Below the pieces are notes generated by a model. The model worked only from the letters and a program-made list of their open reading frames with translations, was not told where the DNA came from and searched no databases. A stretch of DNA of 64,000 nucleotides from Natrarchaeobius chitinivorans (GTDB lineage: Archaea > Halobacteriota > Halobacteria > Halobacteriales > Natrialbaceae), in the NCBI RefSeq assembly GCF_003841505.1, contig NZ_REGA01000010.1:1-64000 (forward strand). The letters run 5' to 3'. Below are positions 25,251-35,525 of the stretch, one piece after another (position 1 is the first letter of the stretch; each line of letters opens with the position of its first letter). Both the position numbers and the translations under genes were made by a program.

Positions 25251-28200
25251 TCATCACCCCCGTCGACCCCGACGGACGCCCAGTCGGCCAGGAGGTCGTC
25301 GGGATCGATCGAGGCAGTGTCCGGCCCCGCGGAATCTGCGCTCTCGTTGGTCGCAACGGCCAGACCCGGGAGGACCTGCCCCATCCCATCGATCGCGTGG
25401 CGATCGACCGTTCGGAGCTTCGCCATGTCGACGCTCTCACGGACGACGTCCGCGAGGGTCTCCACGCTCCAGTGGTCGCCGCCCGCGTCGTTTGGCGGGA
25501 CGGCCAGCAGCATCGACTGTGGTGCCTGGTTCGCGGGACGATCGTAGTGGACCGACAGACCTGTCGTTTCGCTCTCTGTCGGAACCGTCTCGACGAGTTC
25601 GTCGACGAACAGCCCGACGCACGTCCCGCTGGTTATCTCGTTTTCGAGCGATCCGTGGACGTACGAGACGACCGACAGCCGACCGGTCGGGTGCTCTCCG
25701 TCCCAGGCGTCGGGGAGGCCGACCCACGTGTCGTCGGCCTCGAACGGGAGCTGTCCAACGGCAAACCGCGATCCGTCCGCCGGCGAGAGTTCGCCGAGTG
25801 CCTCTCCGTAGGCGAGCAGTTTACCGAACCGCCGGGACTCGTCCCGGACGCGCGCGATCCGGTCGAACCAGGTTTCCACGGCCAGCGGGTCCCCCTCCTG
25901 GAGCGCGTCGCTGTGGTCCGACTCGAGGGCGTCGCCCAGCTCGCCGGGATTGGTGGGTTCGAAGGGAACGAGGACGGTGAACGTCTCGCCGAACAGTGCC
26001 TCCAGCCAGTCTACGTAGAAGTCAGGATCTGCCGGAGTCTCGTCGCCGTCCGGGCGCTCGTCGAGCGCGTCGAGTCGATCCACTGCCTCGTCGTAGACGG
26101 AGCCGCTCTGTCTGGCGAGCGTTTCCAGATCTCGGCGGGTGGATCCCGTCGCCGAGAGCGGGACGCTCCCGTGAATGCCGTAATCGGCACACAGTTCGAG
26201 GGCTTCGCGTATCGCCTCGAGTGTGCCCGGGATCAGCATCTGGGTGGGACGACGCCCGGCAGCTTCGACACCCGCGACGACCGTCTCGGCTCCTCCGACG
26301 GTCTCGTCCACGAGGTCGGCGAGATCTGCCGTCGACGGGACGCCTGCTTCGAGGGCTGCCTGTTCGAGGCGCTCGGGATCGAGGTCGTTCTCCGCGACGG
26401 CACGGGCGACGATGGCGATTTGTTCCCAATCCGCGGGCGCGTCGAACCCTGGAAACGAGGCCGACGGTGTCGCACGCACGGCGTCGAGGTCGGCAGCCGC
26501 GTCGTCGGGCCAGTGCTCCTCGTCGAGCTCGCCAGCGGCACCGTCGACCGCGCTTTCGTCCAGCGTTTCGTCTGCGGCCACTACCGGCTCGGCCGATTCC
26601 ACGATGGGTTCGAGCAGGTCGACTACCGCGGCGAACGCCTCGAGTTCGGGCCAGTCGATCGCGTGGGGCGGCCGTTCTCCGTCGACGTACGTCGCGGTGT
26701 ACTCGACTCTCTCTCCGGACTCGTCCTGGACGGTGATGGTGACTTCGTCGCCGGGTTCCAGGCCGCCAGTCTCGAATTCGACCTCGAACTGACCGTCTTC
26801 GTCGGCGGTGGCCGTCCGTATTTGCTGTCCAGGGTTCTGCGGCGAGTTGTTCTGAAGATGTACGCTGACCGTTTCGCCCGGATCGGCCGTTCCCTCGACA
26901 GTCGGGGTCTCCGAGCTGATGACGACCTCTCCAGCGTCGGTTTGTGCGACGAGGACTCCCGACCCGGCGACCGCTGTCGCGACCGTCTCCAGTTCGGTCT
27001 GGAGTGCGTCGATGTCGATCTGACCGAGGGTCGCCTCGATCCCGTCGAGGTCCTCCGTGGGGACCTCGAGCAGGGCTTCGATAAGTTCGGTCAGGTCGTC
27101 GATGGTCCGGTCGTCGGTCTCCTGGTCGGCCGCCAGCAGCGCGACCTGCGGGCCGAGCGTTTCGACTGCGTCGGCGAGCCGTCCGTAGGCCACGTTCGCC
27201 CGTTCGTCGAGGTCGCCGACGACCTGGCCGTCGTCCGTCGCCTCGCCGGGAACCGACAGATCCCGGGCGTCGACCGATCGACTGTGGGTGAGAACCGATC
27301 GAACGCCACGGGCTACCTCGAGGAGTTCACCGAACCCGATACTGTCGTCCGGATCGACGCCGAGGGCCGCGGCATCCGGCCACTCCGCGGGCTGGGCAAA
27401 CGAGAGTCTGATCTCGTGGTCCGGCCCGACGTTGGCGTAGGTTCGCTGGAGGTGATAGCTGACGCGTGACTCGAGCTCCGAGGCCCAGGCGGCCTCGTCA
27501 CCCTCGACGAGCGAAACCACGTCCAGTGACGAGAGCCCGAGTTCGGTCAGCCACACCGCGGTCACCTGCCAGTCGGTCTGTTCGTCCACGTCGTCCCCTC
27601 CGTCTTCCTGGACGTCGTCCGCTTCGCCGTCGTCGTGTTCCTCGCCATCGGCGTCTTCCTCGAGTCTGTACGCGGCCCGACAGGCGACCCTGGTCGGGTC
27701 GCCCATGAGGGTGCCCACCCAGTCCTCGAGGGTGGGTTCGGCTGCCGCCCGGGGAGAGCCCGTCGATTCCCACGGGCTCTTGGCTACGTCTTCTTCGAAC
27801 AGGGAGACGAGCCGGTGGGTGCAACTGGTCCCGGACCGTGGCGTGTCGAGCACTTCGATATCTTCGATGGCCTCGCCCCGCGCGAGGGCGTCGAGTGCCG
27901 CCCCCGCGCGCTCGGGACTGTCCCGGACGAGCTGGTAGACACTCTCTGCGGCGAGAACGTCACGCACCGCGTCGTAGGCCGCTTCGATCGCCGCCAGTTC
28001 GTCCGTGATCGCCTCGTACTCCTCGATTTCGGTCTGGTCGTCCGACTCCGGGTCCGGTAGGTCGAGCTGTTCTGAACCGACTTCCTCGCCCCACGGAATT
28101 CCCTCACCGTCGCCGCCGTCATCTCCTCCACTGCCACCTCCGTCGTCGCCGGTTTGCTCGTCTCGCCACAGCTCGTACAGGGCCACGCCGTCGACGACAT

Positions 28201-31200
28201 CGCGCTCGGCGGCGGCATCCGAGTCCGCCATCTCTTCGCGGTCGATCGACCCCTCGATTAGTGGTGCGAGCGCACGGAAGCCAAAGACGTACTTGTTCAG
28301 TTCGGCGTCGTCGTTCTCGTGGAGGCCACGCTCGAAGCGATACCCCAGCAACTCCCCCAGCGGATAGCCGGCGCGGACGCCCGCAAGCAGATTTCTGGCG
28401 TCTCTGACCCGCTCGGCCGAGAGGTCGACCGTGAACAGGTTGCCGTACTCCTCGGTCTCGGCCTCGTGGGCGCTTCGCATGACCGCGGCGGCCGTCGCCT
28501 GATCGATCGACGGGGCCTGAATGTACCCCTTCGACCGGTCGTCGTCCGATCGCTGGAGGTTCTCGACGTACCCGTAGGCACCGACGTAGAGCCCGTCACC
28601 GGCGGTCTCGCGCATGCCCTCGAGGCGACGGGTCGCAAGCGACGTCGCCCAGGCGTCGTACCGGTGACTGGCCAGGTCGACCGTCTCTCGGACGCGTCGC
28701 TCGACGGCCGTCGGGTCCGCGTCCTCTAGTGCTTCGAAGGCGTCGATCAGTTCGGCGAAAGGCCGATCGATCTCCGGGAACTCCCGGAGCATGTCGCCGA
28801 TCGCCCACTCCGACCGGTAGCCGGGGTGCTCTTGCAGGGAGGCCGGGACGCGCTCGTCGAGTGCGTCCCACATCGTCAGGTCGCCGTCCTCGTGGACCTG
28901 GGGTTCGGGAAGCAACGACCACGCCGAGGACGCCCAACCCGCTTCGTCGCTCGGATCGGGATGGCCGTGTTCGTAGTGGGCAGCGATCCGGATCCGGGCC
29001 AGTCGGTACTCCTGGAGGATGGCGTGGTAGCACAGTGCCTCCGCGACGGACGCGTCGGCTCCACCGAACAGCACCCGAATAATCCAGGTCCCGTCCTCGA
29101 GTTCCTCGGTAGTCGAACCGCCGGTTCCGGGGATCCCCTCGCGGAGCCCACCGTGGGGCGTCGTCCGAAGGGCGCGAAGCGTCGCGTCGAAGTCGTCGCC
29201 CACGACCGACGCGTCGACGACCGGCGCTTGCTGGTCGGCGAAGAGGTCGCCGACGCGCGCGACGGCGTCCTCATCGAGGATCGACTCGAGGTCGTCGGAG
29301 GCGGCAGTCTGGAGCTGGTCGGCCGTCGCGTCGTGGGCCGACTGTCTCTGTGCCTGGAGGGCTGTCCCTGTCATCAGACACGAGATCGCCTCGCCGCCGG
29401 TGAGGTCCCGTAGCCGGTAGCCGTAGCTCGTCCCGGACATCTCGAGTAATTCGGAGCCGACGAGTTCGGGATCGTCCGCCGCGTCGACGCTCGGGACGTC
29501 CGCGCTCGCGTCTTCCCACGTTTCCCAGAGGGCGTCGAGCACTCCAGCGAGTTGTTCGGAGACGTCTTCGTCGGCGTATCGCTCGAGCGGAAGCCCCGAC
29601 GAGGAGGACGGAACGATGTTCTCGGGCGTCGTCTCGAACTCGTCGATGGGTGACCAGTCTTCGTAGGCAGTCGTCGGGACGATCCCGTACGGCTGGGAGC
29701 CAACTCTGATCGGTGGAAGGGGGCCACAGCCACGCACGTACTCGACGAAGTGTCGCCTGACGTTCTCCAGCCAGTACAGGAGTGCTTCCCGCCACTCGAC
29801 TCCCGGCCCCCAGTCGAGTGGAACGAGCAGGTGTGGGACGTAGTACCCCCACGTGGCGGACCACAGGGCGGCGTTGGTCGCCCGGGCGGTCGCGTCCGCC
29901 GTCCCCGTCCCACCGGCCACGCGGTCGAAGACGAACGGTCGGTCGTCACCGATCTGTTGTGGATCGAGCCCGAGGAGCTGGGCCGCCCGAACGGCGTCCG
30001 TGTCCGCTTCGTCCGCCCGGACCGGTGACCGCACGCACTCTCGTTCGTAGACCGACTCGTCGCCGGAGGATGTCGTCGCTGCGGGGTTCTCGCGCGTGTC
30101 GTTGGTCGGCGTTCCGCGCTCGAGGATGGACAGTCCATCGGTGTAGCGATGGGCCTCGACGAGATCTGCGAGCTCGACGGTGGCCTCGTCCTCGTCGAGT
30201 CCCGTCGAAACGCCGAGGACCGTGAGTCTGTCGACGCCCGCAGCTACCTGGTCTTCGGTCAGGTCGAGGCGTAGCGCCATACCGACGTCCTCGGCGACGT
30301 CGAAGTCGAAGACCCACTCGATCTCGCCGGACCTGAAGTCGTCGTACTCGCTTGCGGTCTCGGCTGCACTCTCCATAGATCCCGGGTCCGGACCGATCGA
30401 GAGCGGCGGCTGTACCGGCTCGCTGGTTGCGGTGACCTCCGTGCCGTCCGTCTCGGCGAAGGCGATCCACTGGTCGGGCAGCAACCGTGCTCGCGGCGGT
30501 CGCGTCCACGACCCCGGCCGTCGGTCGACCCCCGAACGGCTGTCTGCCATCTCGTCGACGAAGGCGGCGACGTAGTCCGCCACGTCGGCTTCGTCCTCGG
30601 GGAAGTCGACCTCGTCCGGACCGGCGAGCAACCGGTCGCCGCGTTCGGGTGCCAGCTCGCGTTTGACCCACGACGCCCGTTCCGGGCCGAACCGGTCCGC
30701 CAGTTCGTTCCAGGCTCGTTCTTTCACGGCGGCGTGGCGCTCGTCGGCGTCGTCGGGCAACGCCTCGAGGTCGAGACCGTCGAGCAATCGGTCGGGAATC
30801 GCTTCGACGTGGGAGCGGTCTTCGTCCAGGTGGCACCCCGTCCAGACCCGTTCCCAGAACCGAGCACCGTACTCGACTTCCGCGTCGGTCAACGACTGCT
30901 CGTGAGTGTCGACGTGGAGGTCGTCCGGGTAGACCCGGACTAGCAGCTCGTATTCCGTCGGATCCGAAACCTCCTCGCCGTCCTCGTCGGTCCGTCTGAC
31001 GAATCGCGTCTCGAGTCTCGTCGGTGCGAGCAAGACCGGCGTCTCGTGGTCGAGGTCCGTGTGTGGCGTCGAGTGATCGCTCGGGTACGCATCGGCGAGG
31101 TCCTCCGTCACGCCGTGGAGTGTCTCCCGACGTCGGCCAGCGAAGGTGTCGAGGGCTCTGGCGGTGCGCTCGAAGGGACGCCGCGCGGCAATGTAGCCAC

Positions 31201-31846
31201 CGGGGTCTCCGGCCTCGATGGACTCGACGAGCGCATCGATGGCCGCGGACCGGTAGGCGTCGTCGTCACGGACAGCGAGCAGGTCGTCGCCATACGAGAC
31301 TCCACGTTCGGCCTCCAGCAGATCCTCGAGGTCGGCTTCCGTCCGGACCCCGTCCGCAAAGAGCGCGCCGACGACCGCGGCCGTTCGCTCCTGGTACACG
31401 TCGGCTAAATCGTCTTCGAAGGCCACACCCAGCTCGTCGAGGTGTTCAGCCAGTTCCTCGTCCGGATCGCCACCGGCCGCGTTGACGTCGCGGAGACAGG
31501 CCAGGAGGTCTTCGAACTCCCCCTCGAGCCCATCCCGAAAGACGCGTTCGAGGGCCTCGGCGACGTCTTCGGTCCGCTCGACGCCGAAATCGGCGAAGGT
31601 CGGTCGCGCGGCGAGCAGATCGGCATCTTCGAGGGCTGTCTGTGAATAGCCAAGCTCCTCGACCAGGGCCAGGTGGGATTCGACGGTCGTCGCGACGTCC
31701 TCGACGGAGTCGCCACGACGGGACGCGTCGAACAGCGCCTCGACGTGTGAGAGTTCCGTCAACAGCTTCGATCGGTCGGCTTCGGCCCGGCGAACGTCGT
31801 CGCGGGCCGCGACGTAGTCCGACCGGAGCTGGTCGACGGCGCTCAT
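25247..31846 (-). CDS. Giant uncharacterised protein, 2199 residues, with Ig-like domain
   Basis: One uninterrupted frame of 2199 residues. The N-terminus (about 1-50) is heptad-like and probably coiled coil. A conserved-looking block follows with TRLETRFVRR, LLVRVYPDDLHVDTHEQSLT and a Trp-rich region (about 275-470), then a long central region with PIRVGSQPYGIVPTT (about 705-720). A Gly/Asp-rich linker is near residue 1238. An Ig-like/bacterial Big-type domain lies at about 1630-1720 (TVEGTADPGETVSVHLQNN, then QDESGERVEYTATYVDG). No signal peptide, membrane span or catalytic motif was recognised. The ATG overlaps the stop of a 21-codon micro-ORF, and its own stop overlaps the start of the 841-residue gene. 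By size and position it is the likely scaffold of a multi-protein assembly; that is inference. Confidence 0.88.
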   Translation of the reverse strand: MSAVDQLRSDYVAARDDVRRAEADRSKLLTELSHVEALFDASRRGDSVEDVATTVESHLALVEELGYSQTALEDADLLAARPTFADFGVERTEDVAEALERVFRDGLEGEFEDLLACLRDVNAAGGDPDEELAEHLDELGVAFEDDLADVYQERTAAVVGALFADGVRTEADLEDLLEAERGVSYGDDLLAVRDDDAYRSAAIDALVESIEAGDPGGYIAARRPFERTARALDTFAGRRRETLHGVTEDLADAYPSDHSTPHTDLDHETPVLLAPTRLETRFVRRTDEDGEEVSDPTEYELLVRVYPDDLHVDTHEQSLTDAEVEYGARFWERVWTGCHLDEDRSHVEAIPDRLLDGLDLEALPDDADERHAAVKERAWNELADRFGPERASWVKRELAPERGDRLLAGPDEVDFPEDEADVADYVAAFVDEMADSRSGVDRRPGSWTRPPRARLLPDQWIAFAETDGTEVTATSEPVQPPLSIGPDPGSMESAAETASEYDDFRSGEIEWVFDFDVAEDVGMALRLDLTEDQVAAGVDRLTVLGVSTGLDEDEATVELADLVEAHRYTDGLSILERGTPTNDTRENPAATTSSGDESVYERECVRSPVRADEADTDAVRAAQLLGLDPQQIGDDRPFVFDRVAGGTGTADATARATNAALWSATWGYYVPHLLVPLDWGPGVEWREALLYWLENVRRHFVEYVRGCGPLPPIRVGSQPYGIVPTTAYEDWSPIDEFETTPENIVPSSSSGLPLERYADEDVSEQLAGVLDALWETWEDASADVPSVDAADDPELVGSELLEMSGTSYGYRLRDLTGGEAISCLMTGTALQAQRQSAHDATADQLQTAASDDLESILDEDAVARVGDLFADQQAPVVDASVVGDDFDATLRALRTTPHGGLREGIPGTGGSTTEELEDGTWIIRVLFGGADASVAEALCYHAILQEYRLARIRIAAHYEHGHPDPSDEAGWASSAWSLLPEPQVHEDGDLTMWDALDERVPASLQEHPGYRSEWAIGDMLREFPEIDRPFAELIDAFEALEDADPTAVERRVRETVDLASHRYDAWATSLATRRLEGMRETAGDGLYVGAYGYVENLQRSDDDRSKGYIQAPSIDQATAAAVMRSAHEAETEEYGNLFTVDLSAERVRDARNLLAGVRAGYPLGELLGYRFERGLHENDDAELNKYVFGFRALAPLIEGSIDREEMADSDAAAERDVVDGVALYELWRDEQTGDDGGGSGGDDGGDGEGIPWGEEVGSEQLDLPDPESDDQTEIEEYEAITDELAAIEAAYDAVRDVLAAESVYQLVRDSPERAGAALDALARGEAIEDIEVLDTPRSGTSCTHRLVSLFEEDVAKSPWESTGSPRAAAEPTLEDWVGTLMGDPTRVACRAAYRLEEDADGEEHDDGEADDVQEDGGDDVDEQTDWQVTAVWLTELGLSSLDVVSLVEGDEAAWASELESRVSYHLQRTYANVGPDHEIRLSFAQPAEWPDAAALGVDPDDSIGFGELLEVARGVRSVLTHSRSVDARDLSVPGEATDDGQVVGDLDERANVAYGRLADAVETLGPQVALLAADQETDDRTIDDLTELIEALLEVPTEDLDGIEATLGQIDIDALQTELETVATAVAGSGVLVAQTDAGEVVISSETPTVEGTADPGETVSVHLQNNSPQNPGQQIRTATADEDGQFEVEFETGGLEPGDEVTITVQDESGERVEYTATYVDGERPPHAIDWPELEAFAAVVDLLEPIVESAEPVVAADETLDESAVDGAAGELDEEHWPDDAAADLDAVRATPSASFPGFDAPADWEQIAIVARAVAENDLDPERLEQAALEAGVPSTADLADLVDETVGGAETVVAGVEAAGRRPTQMLIPGTLEAIREALELCADYGIHGSVPLSATGSTRRDLETLARQSGSVYDEAVDRLDALDERPDGDETPADPDFYVDWLEALFGETFTVLVPFEPTNPGELGDALESDHSDALQEGDPLAVETWFDRIARVRDESRRFGKLLAYGEALGELSPADGSRFAVGQLPFEADDTWVGLPDAWDGEHPTGRLSVVSYVHGSLENEITSGTCVGLFVDELVETVPTESETTGLSVHYDRPANQAPQSMLLAVPPNDAGGDHWSVETLADVVRESVDMAKLRTVDRHAIDGMGQVLPGLAVATNESADSAGPDTASIDPDDLLADWASVGVDGGDE

Positions 31847-31908
31847 TGGCCGCCCCTCCGGGTGTCGGTACGCTGGCGATACGACGGTCTCGGCAGATTC
31901 GCGTTCAT
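31843..31908 (-). CDS. 21-codon bridging micro-ORF between the 1206- and 2199-residue genes
   Basis: ATG at 31908 overlaps the stop of the 1206-residue gene (ATGA at 31905-31908), and its own TGA at 31843-31845 overlaps the ATG of the 2199-residue gene (ATGA at 31843-31846). The product would be a basic 21-residue peptide starting MNANLPRPSY. It is unlike the acidic neighbours. Its likely role is to carry terminating ribosomes across the 58-base gap so that translation stays coupled; a functional peptide is possible but unsupported. Confidence 0.45.
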   Translation of the reverse strand: MNANLPRPSYRQRTDTRRGGQ

Positions 31909-34900
31909 GTTGGTTCTCCGTCTTCCGGTATCATGTTGTCGGCGTGAATCGCGGCCCTGAAGGGCCGAATCCACGTGATCGATCCCATATGTGCGCCGTT
32001 TTTCGCCCAGTCGTGGGACTCGGGTAGCTCCTCGGGAACGTCGTTTGAGTCGTCGCTGCTCGGTGTTTCGTCCACCACGGAAACGTAACTCTCGGCGGTC
32101 ACGTCGTTCCAAGTGAGGTTCTGCCAGGTCCACTCTGCGTCCTCGTCGCGGTCTTCGTCGACCTCGAGGCCGAAACTCGGCCCGCTGGGTGGCTCCTCGA
32201 TCACGAAGAACCAGCCGTGGTCGTCCTCGTCCTCGGGGTCCGAGAGGGCTTCGTCCTCATCTATGTCGAACCCGAAGAAGGTGACGTCGGGGTCGAGCGT
32301 GCCCCGGAAGATCGGGTGTTCGACCGTTCCCTCCACGTCGTCGTCGAACGGATCGGGAAGGAGGGGCGTTCGCGTCAGGTGGTCTTCGTCCTCGGCCGAG
32401 TCGCCCTTCGCGGCGTAGACGTGGGTGTTGGGATAGCGGTCGAACAGCGCTCCGCGAACGAGCAAGACGAGCCGACCGCTCGAGCCCTCCTCGTCGTCAC
32501 CCGCGTCATCGGTTCCATCTCCGTCCGTCTCTTCGCCGTCGGCCGCCTTACCTTTGGCGTCCATCTTCTCGGTGTAGTTGTCACCCAGATCGTAGTCGTC
32601 GGCCCACCGGTGGACGTACTCGATGTCCCACTTTTCCTCACCGGTCAGTTCGGGGTCGCGGCCTGCCGGGTCCCAGAACTGTCTGAAGTACGTCCCGCGA
32701 AGGTCAGTCGGGTACTCCCGCCACCGTAACTCACGGGCCATTTCGTGATTGAGGCCGAGCAGGTAGGCTTCGACGAACGCCGGGTTCGTCTCCAGGACGC
32801 CGACGCTGTCCAGGGGAACGTCGCCGACGCCGGGGACGAGGTTCTCCTGGGAGAGATCCCGGAGTGGTGCGTACATCGGCTCGTCGAACTCGGGGTGGGC
32901 CATGATCTGTGCCAGGGGATCCGTGCGATCCCGGATCTCGAGGCCGCCGAGCCGGGCCGCCATGCGTTCGGGGATCGTCTCGGCCGGGTCGGTCGCCTCC
33001 CGGACCGCCTCGGCCGTCCGTTCTAGATCCAGCTTCGGACTCGCATCTGGCGTCGGCCGGGGACACGCACTCCCGGCGAGCGCGTCGGCGACCGGATCGG
33101 TCGGCGCGTCTGCCAGCCGTCGGCGAACCAGGGTGACGTACCACTCGATTTGCTCACAGGTCTCTGACAGCGGTTGGCCGTTACCGTTGGCGTGGTCGGC
33201 TACCACGGCGAGGCGGGCCTCGGCGAGAGCCAGTATCCGCGCCATCCTGGCGACGACCGCACGGATGTCCTCGACGGCCCCGAGGGCAACGGAGTTTCGT
33301 AGCTGCGTGACCGAGCCCGCGGTTCCTTTCTCGTCGCCACACAGTGCGGTACAGAGGTCCTCGAGTTCGGCGACCGCTCGCTTCGCCTCGGAATGATCGA
33401 CGTCGAGGGCCGCGAGTTGCTCGCGGGCGGTTGTGCAGGCGTCTTCGAACAGCACTTCGACGACGATCCGAAGCCGAACGACCGCGAACATCGCCCGAAA
33501 CTCCTCGTATGCAGTTGTGACTCCGGGATCTTCCTCGAGCACGGCGGCGAGTGCCGGATCCGACTGTGACAGCGTCTGGAGCGCCTCGTGGTCGTCAGTC
33601 GCCTCGGACAGCCGTCGTGCGATCTTCCCGAGTGTCACGTCGACCAGCGACCAGTCCTCGGCGGCGACCCCACTCGCGAGCGAACCGAGCAGGCCTCCGC
33701 GGTCTTCATCACAGACCGATTCGAGATGCGAGAGGAACGTTCGGAGCCGATCGAGGGCTGGCCCCTCGTACGCATTCATCGCTGCTTGCGTTCGCTCGCG
33801 TACGACCTGACAGCGGCTACCGAGTGTCTCGACGATCGCCTCGAGTGTGCCCTCGCCAGCCTCGCCGAGGACCTCCCAGTCCGAGTCCTCACCACTGCGC
33901 CCGAGCGCAGTCGAACAGACGTTCTCGGCGAGATCGGCGTCGATGACCTGTGTGCCGTCAGCCGGAGTGCCGTCGTCACCGAGGGTGATCGTCCCGTCGT
34001 TTACCTCCTCGACGATCCGCTCGCGTCGAATCCCACCGATTCGACGCGAAAGCGGTCCGTTCGGGCGGGTGATACGCCGGAAAGCAGGCGACAAGACGGC
34101 CGCAGGAAGTGCGCTGTTCTTGACGGTGGCGGCGACCGTCTGGCCCATCCCTTCGTCGATCGTCCGGCGATGAGCGGGTTCGGTCAGCGACAGGACGGCG
34201 GCGGGATCCAGTTCGTCCAGCCGATCGTGAATCTGCTGGCTTGCCCCCCGGGCGAGGCGGGCCCGTCGCAGGAGCTTGTTGGCCTCGCGGATGTCCCCGA
34301 CCTGTCGCCAGGCCTCGGCCATGAGTTGTTCTTGCTGGTCCTGAACGACGTCGGTCCCGAAGGCGGCCGGTGCCCGGTATCGCGGATCCTCGTTCAGCTC
34401 ACGCAGCCAGGTCGGTTCGTCACCCTCGTCGGGGATTTCGTCGGCCGCGGGGGGCCACTGGCCGTATATCGGCGGTCCGAGGATGCGATCGGTGCCGTCG
34501 GTGTCGGCAACTGCCGTCTCTGGTGCGAGCGCACTCGCCTGGCCGACGAGCTCGACCAGCTCGTCCTGGTAGGTGTAGCTGTCCGTCGAGATATCGAACG
34601 ATTGCATCGCACCCTCGACGGTCACGACCTCTCCGTCGTGATCGAGCGCCTCGGGGCCGAGCGCTTCGGGTCCGGGGTCGCCAGCGTCGACCTGCCGGAC
34701 GCCGACGTCCTCCAGCACCGACGGTTCGAGCCGACGAACGAGTGCCTCGAAGTCGCCCGACTTGCCCGTCGAGAACTCCCAGTGGTAGTACACCGGGAGC
34801 CGAATCCGTTCGGGCGGCTCCTCGAGGTCCCAGGCGTCGCCCGTGACGTCGATTCGGTTGCCCTCGTCGTCGTGCTCGAAGGGATCCTCGCCGATGCCCG

Positions 34901-35525
34901 CGAGTCGTCCCGCCTCGTAGGTCGGGACGACGCAGGCGTAGTAGTCCGTTTCGGCGTCGAGATCCCGCGGCGAGAGGAGCCGCGAGAGGGTAGTATCCGC
35001 GCGATTCGCCTCGAGTGCACCGTCGGTGTCGTCGTCGCCGACCACCTGGGCGTGGGTCCACGCCCAGCTCTCGGTCGGATCCGGCAGGTGGTCTGCCGGG
35101 GACGCCGGATCGTCGATCGCGAGCACGGCACCACCGTCGTCGGGTGCAGTCGACAGCGTGACGCCGTCGGTTTGCTCGACCGTGATCAGACACATCCACG
35201 GCCGGAGCTTCCCGTCGTCGTCTTTGATTTCCGGCGAGAACAGCCAGGGGAGTTCCGGGCGGTCGAACTCCACGATCGGGAAGTGATTCGGCGGGAAGTC
35301 GCTCGTTCCCGGCGTGGGCTCGGTTCGGATCACCTGCCTGCGGTCGATACCCGTCACCTCGCCCGGCCCGTACAGCGAGAGATCCACGCCGACGTCTTTC
35401 GTTTTTGAGTCGCCGTCTCCTCGCCCCTCGACGCTCAACTCGACGCGGATGGTCCCGCCGTCGTCTCTCGGCCGGTACCCGTCACGGACCCAGGGGACGA
35501 AGGTGTACTCTGCGCCCCCAGTCAT
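31905..35525 (-). CDS. Large uncharacterised protein, 1206 residues
   Basis: Single frame of 1206 residues from the ATG at 35525, which overlaps the upstream stop (ATGA). The N-terminal ~130 residues look like a beta-rich domain with LSLYGPGEVTGIDRRQVI and an FPIVEFDRPELPWLF segment. A helical part follows (about 385-440, rich in QQEQLMAEAW, ANKLLRRARLARG). A late domain, about 1020-1190, has LVLLVRGALFDRYPNTHV, DVTFFGFD and GWFFVIEEPPSGPSFGL. A very acidic low-complexity linker precedes that domain. No signal peptide, membrane span or known catalytic motif is visible. These segments give me an impression of conserved uncharacterised bacterial proteins, from memory only. The gene is translationally coupled on both sides, so its product is expected in fixed ratio with the other large proteins. 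Confidence 0.86.
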   Translation of the reverse strand: MTGGAEYTFVPWVRDGYRPRDDGGTIRVELSVEGRGDGDSKTKDVGVDLSLYGPGEVTGIDRRQVIRTEPTPGTSDFPPNHFPIVEFDRPELPWLFSPEIKDDDGKLRPWMCLITVEQTDGVTLSTAPDDGGAVLAIDDPASPADHLPDPTESWAWTHAQVVGDDDTDGALEANRADTTLSRLLSPRDLDAETDYYACVVPTYEAGRLAGIGEDPFEHDDEGNRIDVTGDAWDLEEPPERIRLPVYYHWEFSTGKSGDFEALVRRLEPSVLEDVGVRQVDAGDPGPEALGPEALDHDGEVVTVEGAMQSFDISTDSYTYQDELVELVGQASALAPETAVADTDGTDRILGPPIYGQWPPAADEIPDEGDEPTWLRELNEDPRYRAPAAFGTDVVQDQQEQLMAEAWRQVGDIREANKLLRRARLARGASQQIHDRLDELDPAAVLSLTEPAHRRTIDEGMGQTVAATVKNSALPAAVLSPAFRRITRPNGPLSRRIGGIRRERIVEEVNDGTITLGDDGTPADGTQVIDADLAENVCSTALGRSGEDSDWEVLGEAGEGTLEAIVETLGSRCQVVRERTQAAMNAYEGPALDRLRTFLSHLESVCDEDRGGLLGSLASGVAAEDWSLVDVTLGKIARRLSEATDDHEALQTLSQSDPALAAVLEEDPGVTTAYEEFRAMFAVVRLRIVVEVLFEDACTTAREQLAALDVDHSEAKRAVAELEDLCTALCGDEKGTAGSVTQLRNSVALGAVEDIRAVVARMARILALAEARLAVVADHANGNGQPLSETCEQIEWYVTLVRRRLADAPTDPVADALAGSACPRPTPDASPKLDLERTAEAVREATDPAETIPERMAARLGGLEIRDRTDPLAQIMAHPEFDEPMYAPLRDLSQENLVPGVGDVPLDSVGVLETNPAFVEAYLLGLNHEMARELRWREYPTDLRGTYFRQFWDPAGRDPELTGEEKWDIEYVHRWADDYDLGDNYTEKMDAKGKAADGEETDGDGTDDAGDDEEGSSGRLVLLVRGALFDRYPNTHVYAAKGDSAEDEDHLTRTPLLPDPFDDDVEGTVEHPIFRGTLDPDVTFFGFDIDEDEALSDPEDEDDHGWFFVIEEPPSGPSFGLEVDEDRDEDAEWTWQNLTWNDVTAESYVSVVDETPSSDDSNDVPEELPESHDWAKNGAHMGSITWIRPFRAAIHADNMIPEDGEPT

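Noticed and set aside
25076-27469. Plus-strand 797-codon open frame across the giant operon
   Set aside because: Antisense to the 841- and 2199-residue genes, which have domain motifs and coupled starts. Rich in Arg and Val without any family signature.
33588-35408. Plus-strand 606-codon open frame
   Set aside because: Antisense shadow of the 1206-residue gene; no motif.
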